Source of the DNA: an uncultured Actinotalea sp.
GTDB lineage: Bacteria; Actinomycetota; Actinomycetes; Actinomycetales; Cellulomonadaceae
DNA: 8,890 nucleotides
Assembly: GCF_946885855.1 (NCBI RefSeq)
Contig: NZ_CAMPHH010000142.1
Span: 1 to 8,890, forward strand
Direction of reading: 5' to 3'
The translations under genes were made by a program, and so were the position numbers. Shown here piece by piece: positions 7,147-8,890 of the stretch. Position 1 is the first letter of the stretch. Every line of letters begins with the position of its first letter. A model generated the notes under the pieces. That model ran no database searches. It was given only the letters and a program-made list of their open reading frames with translations, and was not told the DNA's origin.

Positions 7147-8242
7147 GCAGCACCTCCCCCGGGTCCTGCCCCGTGGCGTCGAGCAGCGACCGCACCCGGT
7201 CCCGGCCGATCGCGTCGACGACGGCGTCCAGGACGGGCCAGCCCGGCTCGGTGAAGCTCCCGAGCGGGAACCACAGCGCGGGCGTGCGCGGGCGGCCGAG
7301 GACGCGGGCGCCGAACCGCTCGGCGAGGTCGCCGACGTCGAGGCCGAGCTGCCGCACGCCCGCGGGGCCGACGAGCATGCCGAGCGGGGTGGGCGGCGCC
7401 TCGAGCACGGAGGGGAACGTGAGATCCCGCCGCCCGGTCCGCCCGAGGACGAAGCCGAAGAGCGGCATCTGCGCGACGGCGAGCTCGCGGGCGAGGTCCG
7501 GCAGGCGCTCGACGGCCGTGCGGGCAGCGTCGCTGCCGGGCGCGCCGACCGAGACCGCCAGCTGGGTGGTCTCCTCCAGCCCGTGCTCGGTGCGCGCCGT
7601 GCGGACCAGGCCGGTGAGCGGCCGCTGCGGGGTGCCGGCGACGGTCACGAGGGTCTCGCGCGGCATCCGCCGCCGGGCGAGCTCGGTGAACGCGGTGCGG
7701 TCCCAGCGGACGACGGCGGGCTCATGGGCGCCCCAGCCCCGCGGGGCGTCACCGGTGAGGTGCCGCGACAGGAGCTCGGCCGTGCCGCCGAGCAACGTCG
7801 TCCCGGCGGCCTTGTGCCGGACGGAGACCGACAGCACGAGCTGGACGGCCTCGGCGGGTTCGGGGCGCAGGTAGCGGACCGCGACGTCCTCGGGGGAGGT
7901 GACCGGCGGGACCCGCACGGCGTCGGAGATCCGCTCCAGTCGACGGCCGTCGAGGCCGTCCCGCAGGGTTCCGTCCGTGCCGCGGACCACCCAGAACCCC
8001 CGGGCGTCCCGCAGCGCCTGGCGCATCGGGTAGGTCAGGCGGGTGACCTCGTCGCTGACGAGCAGCACGGGCCGGCCCGCGGCGGCGGCCTGGACGAGCA
8101 GGTCGGCCCGGCTCTGCGAGAGGTACGCGATCTCGGCGCGCGTCTCGGTCATGACGAGATGGCCGTCGGAGCGGTCCACGGCGGGGTGCGTCGCCTGCGC
8201 GGCGGCCGCGCCGGCGTCGCCCGCGGCCGGGCCGGCGCTCAC
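7130..8242 (-). CDS. DUF6177-like T7SS-associated protein (C-terminal-domain form, 370 aa)
   Basis: The encoded protein is soluble, 370 residues long, with no signal peptide or membrane span. From memory of actinobacterial DUF6177 proteins, found in type VII secretion loci, several blocks match: LTYPMRQAL followed by GFWVVRGTDGTLRDGL (residues 69-96), TLLGGTAELLSRHLTG followed by GWGAHEP (149-175), and GRRDLTFPSVLEAPPTPL (270-287). The function of the family is unknown to me. Residues 1-35 are low-complexity Ala/Gly and replace an N-terminal domain that the larger family members carry; that domain seems to be encoded separately at 72-470. I chose GTG at 8242 because it overlaps the upstream stop as GTGA, the pattern at other junctions here, and GAGGGG lies upstream. 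An ATG at 8152 (residue 31) sits nearer the conserved part but lacks a good ribosome binding site. The 3' end overlaps the next gene by 17 bases. Confidence 0.75.
   Translation of the reverse strand: MSAGPAAGDAGAAAAQATHPAVDRSDGHLVMTETRAEIAYLSQSRADLLVQAAAAGRPVLLVSDEVTRLTYPMRQALRDARGFWVVRGTDGTLRDGLDGRRLERISDAVRVPPVTSPEDVAVRYLRPEPAEAVQLVLSVSVRHKAAGTTLLGGTAELLSRHLTGDAPRGWGAHEPAVVRWDRTAFTELARRRMPRETLVTVAGTPQRPLTGLVRTARTEHGLEETTQLAVSVGAPGSDAARTAVERLPDLARELAVAQMPLFGFVLGRTGRRDLTFPSVLEAPPTPLGMLVGPAGVRQLGLDVGDLAERFGARVLGRPRTPALWFPLGSFTEPGWPVLDAVVDAIGRDRVRSLLDATGQDPGEVLRGPEQ
7151..7160 (-). promoter_or_regulatory. Ribosome binding site of the EccB-like gene
   Basis: On the minus strand the sequence reads GGGGGAGGTG, four to five bases before the GTG at 7146. 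It lies inside the end of the DUF6177-like coding region. It fixes the start of the small gene and explains its 17-base overlap with the preceding gene. Confidence 0.65.
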
Positions 8243-8890
8243 GAGGGCCCCTCGAGCTCGAGCAGCAGCTCGCGGTTGCCGATCCGCACGGACCCACCGG
8301 GCGCGACGGCGACCTCCGCGGTCTCGGTCACGGGCCGACGGCCGTCCGCGTCGGCGACGGAGGTGCCGTTGGTCGACCCCCGGTCCAGCACCCAGCAGGT
8401 CCGGCCGTCCCACCGCAGCTGCGCGTGCGTCTTGGAGACCGACCGCGCGAGGTCGTTGACGGGCACGAGCGTGCCGATCTCCTCACCCGGCCGCGGCTCG
8501 GGGCTGCGGCCCAGCAGGGCCGTCCCGCGCACTTCGAACCGCTGCCCGTCGTCCAGCCGGAGGACCAGGACGCCCGCAGTGGGCACCGGGGGGACGCTCG
8601 CGCGCGCCGGCCGCAGGACGGTCGTCTCCGGCACGGCGCCCCCCGACGACACCGTGCGCGGGGCGAGGGGCGTCGCGAGCACGGCGGGCTCCGGGGGCGC
8701 AGGCAGCGCTCCGGGCACCGCGTGCGGAGTGGGCACCTCGTGCGCAAGCGGCACCGCAGGTCCCGGGGCCGCCGAGGCCACGGGTCGGTGACTGCCGAAC
8801 GGGTTGCCGCTGGCCACGGGGCGTGGGCGCGGCGCACCCGGCACGATGGGCCGAGGGCGCGGCCGGTTGTCCGCGGCCTCGGCCCATCGT
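8239..8890 (-). CDS. FHA-domain protein, C-terminal part (5' end beyond the window)
   Basis: The reading frame is open to the right edge, so this is the C-terminal 216 or so residues of a longer protein. The first ~80 visible residues are a Pro/Ala/Arg-rich linker without predicted structure. The last ~110 form a forkhead-associated (FHA) domain, a module that binds phosphothreonine peptides. Its hallmark residues are visible: Gly-Arg in LLGRSPE, Ser and His in SVSKTH, and Asn-Gly in GSTNGTSV. The order linker then C-terminal FHA is common in actinobacterial secretion loci, where the N-terminus is sometimes an RDD membrane domain; that part cannot be checked here. A GTG at 8844 is a possible internal start but has no ribosome binding site and falls inside the linker, so I treat the gene as partial. 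ETTVLR, just before the FHA domain, recalls the kinase target site of GarA/OdhI. The stop overlaps the next start as GTGA. Confidence 0.9.
   Translation of the reverse strand, partial: RWAEAADNRPRPRPIVPGAPRPRPVASGNPFGSHRPVASAAPGPAVPLAHEVPTPHAVPGALPAPPEPAVLATPLAPRTVSSGGAVPETTVLRPARASVPPVPTAGVLVLRLDDGQRFEVRGTALLGRSPEPRPGEEIGTLVPVNDLARSVSKTHAQLRWDGRTCWVLDRGSTNGTSVADADGRRPVTETAEVAVAPGGSVRIGNRELLLELEGPS
8611..8628 (-). other. ETT phosphoacceptor-like motif upstream of the FHA domain
   Basis: These bases encode Glu-Thr-Thr-Val-Leu-Arg, about 15 residues before the FHA fold begins. In the actinobacterial FHA proteins GarA and OdhI an ETT motif N-terminal to the FHA domain is phosphorylated by PknB/PknG-type kinases, and the domain then binds its own phosphothreonine. 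The resemblance is seen in the sequence; phosphorylation here is inference. Confidence 0.4.

Noticed and set aside
8251..8262. Perfect 12-base palindrome CTCGAGCTCGAG just upstream of the DUF6177-like start, as a possible operator or hairpin
   Set aside because: It is exactly the Leu-Glu-Leu-Glu codons at the end of the FHA domain. The palindrome follows from codon choice, and there is no room for a promoter nearby.
8243..8413. Longer start for the DUF6177-like protein at 8413
   Set aside because: The extension is Arg-rich, lies in the shadow of the FHA domain, and the GTG at 8242 overlaps the FHA stop as GTGA.
5966..8791. Long plus-strand open frame (about 941 codons) opposite eccD, the EccB-like gene, the DUF6177-like gene and the FHA gene
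   Set aside because: It spans several real genes in antisense, is rich in Arg/Gly/Glu/Asp with no motif, and ignores their boundaries. It is a composition effect.
1..8890. Search for RNA genes, CRISPR arrays, insertion sequences, internal terminators and promoters
   Set aside because: No intergenic DNA is present, and I saw no tRNA-like cloverleaf, spaced repeats, transposase motif, inverted-repeat ends or hairpin-plus-T-run. Composition is uniform, with no sign of recent transfer.

Overview
The window is a tightly packed, one-directional gene block of very high G+C content, all on the minus strand, and it looks like a type VII secretion (ESX/T7SS-like) locus of an actinobacterium. The base composition, the GTG starts, and an EccC/EccD pair beside an FHA protein and a DUF6177-type protein suggest a Micrococcales lineage such as Cellulomonadaceae or Promicromonosporaceae. 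That placement is inferred from style and gene content, not from a marker gene.

In transcription order (right to left) the genes are: an FHA-domain protein cut by the right edge (8890-8239); a DUF6177-like protein (8242-7130); a 99-residue single-span membrane protein resembling only the N-terminal anchor of EccB (7146-6847); EccD with a ubiquitin-like domain and 11 predicted membrane spans (6850-5477); a ParA/MinD-fold protein whose P-loop lacks both lysines (5480-4557); a full-length EccC ATPase with three FtsK/SpoIIIE modules (4560-460); a 132-residue protein that looks like the missing N-terminal part of DUF6177 proteins (470-72); and the first 25 codons of another gene leaving at the left edge (75-1).

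Every adjacent pair overlaps: by 4 bases (GTGA or ATGA) at five junctions, and by 11 and 17 bases at the other two. There is no intergenic DNA, and I see no internal promoter, terminator, RNA gene or mobile element. The block must be transcribed from a promoter to the right of the window and is probably translationally coupled.

EccC (motor) and EccD (membrane channel component) are the core of the machine. The FHA protein, with a GarA/OdhI-like ETT motif, suggests control by a Ser/Thr kinase. Substrates (WXG100 proteins), EccE, a mycosin protease and a full-length EccB are not in the window. The most notable points are the EccB stump in place of EccB, the lysine-less ParA-like P-loop, and the apparent division of a DUF6177 protein into two genes on either side of the core.
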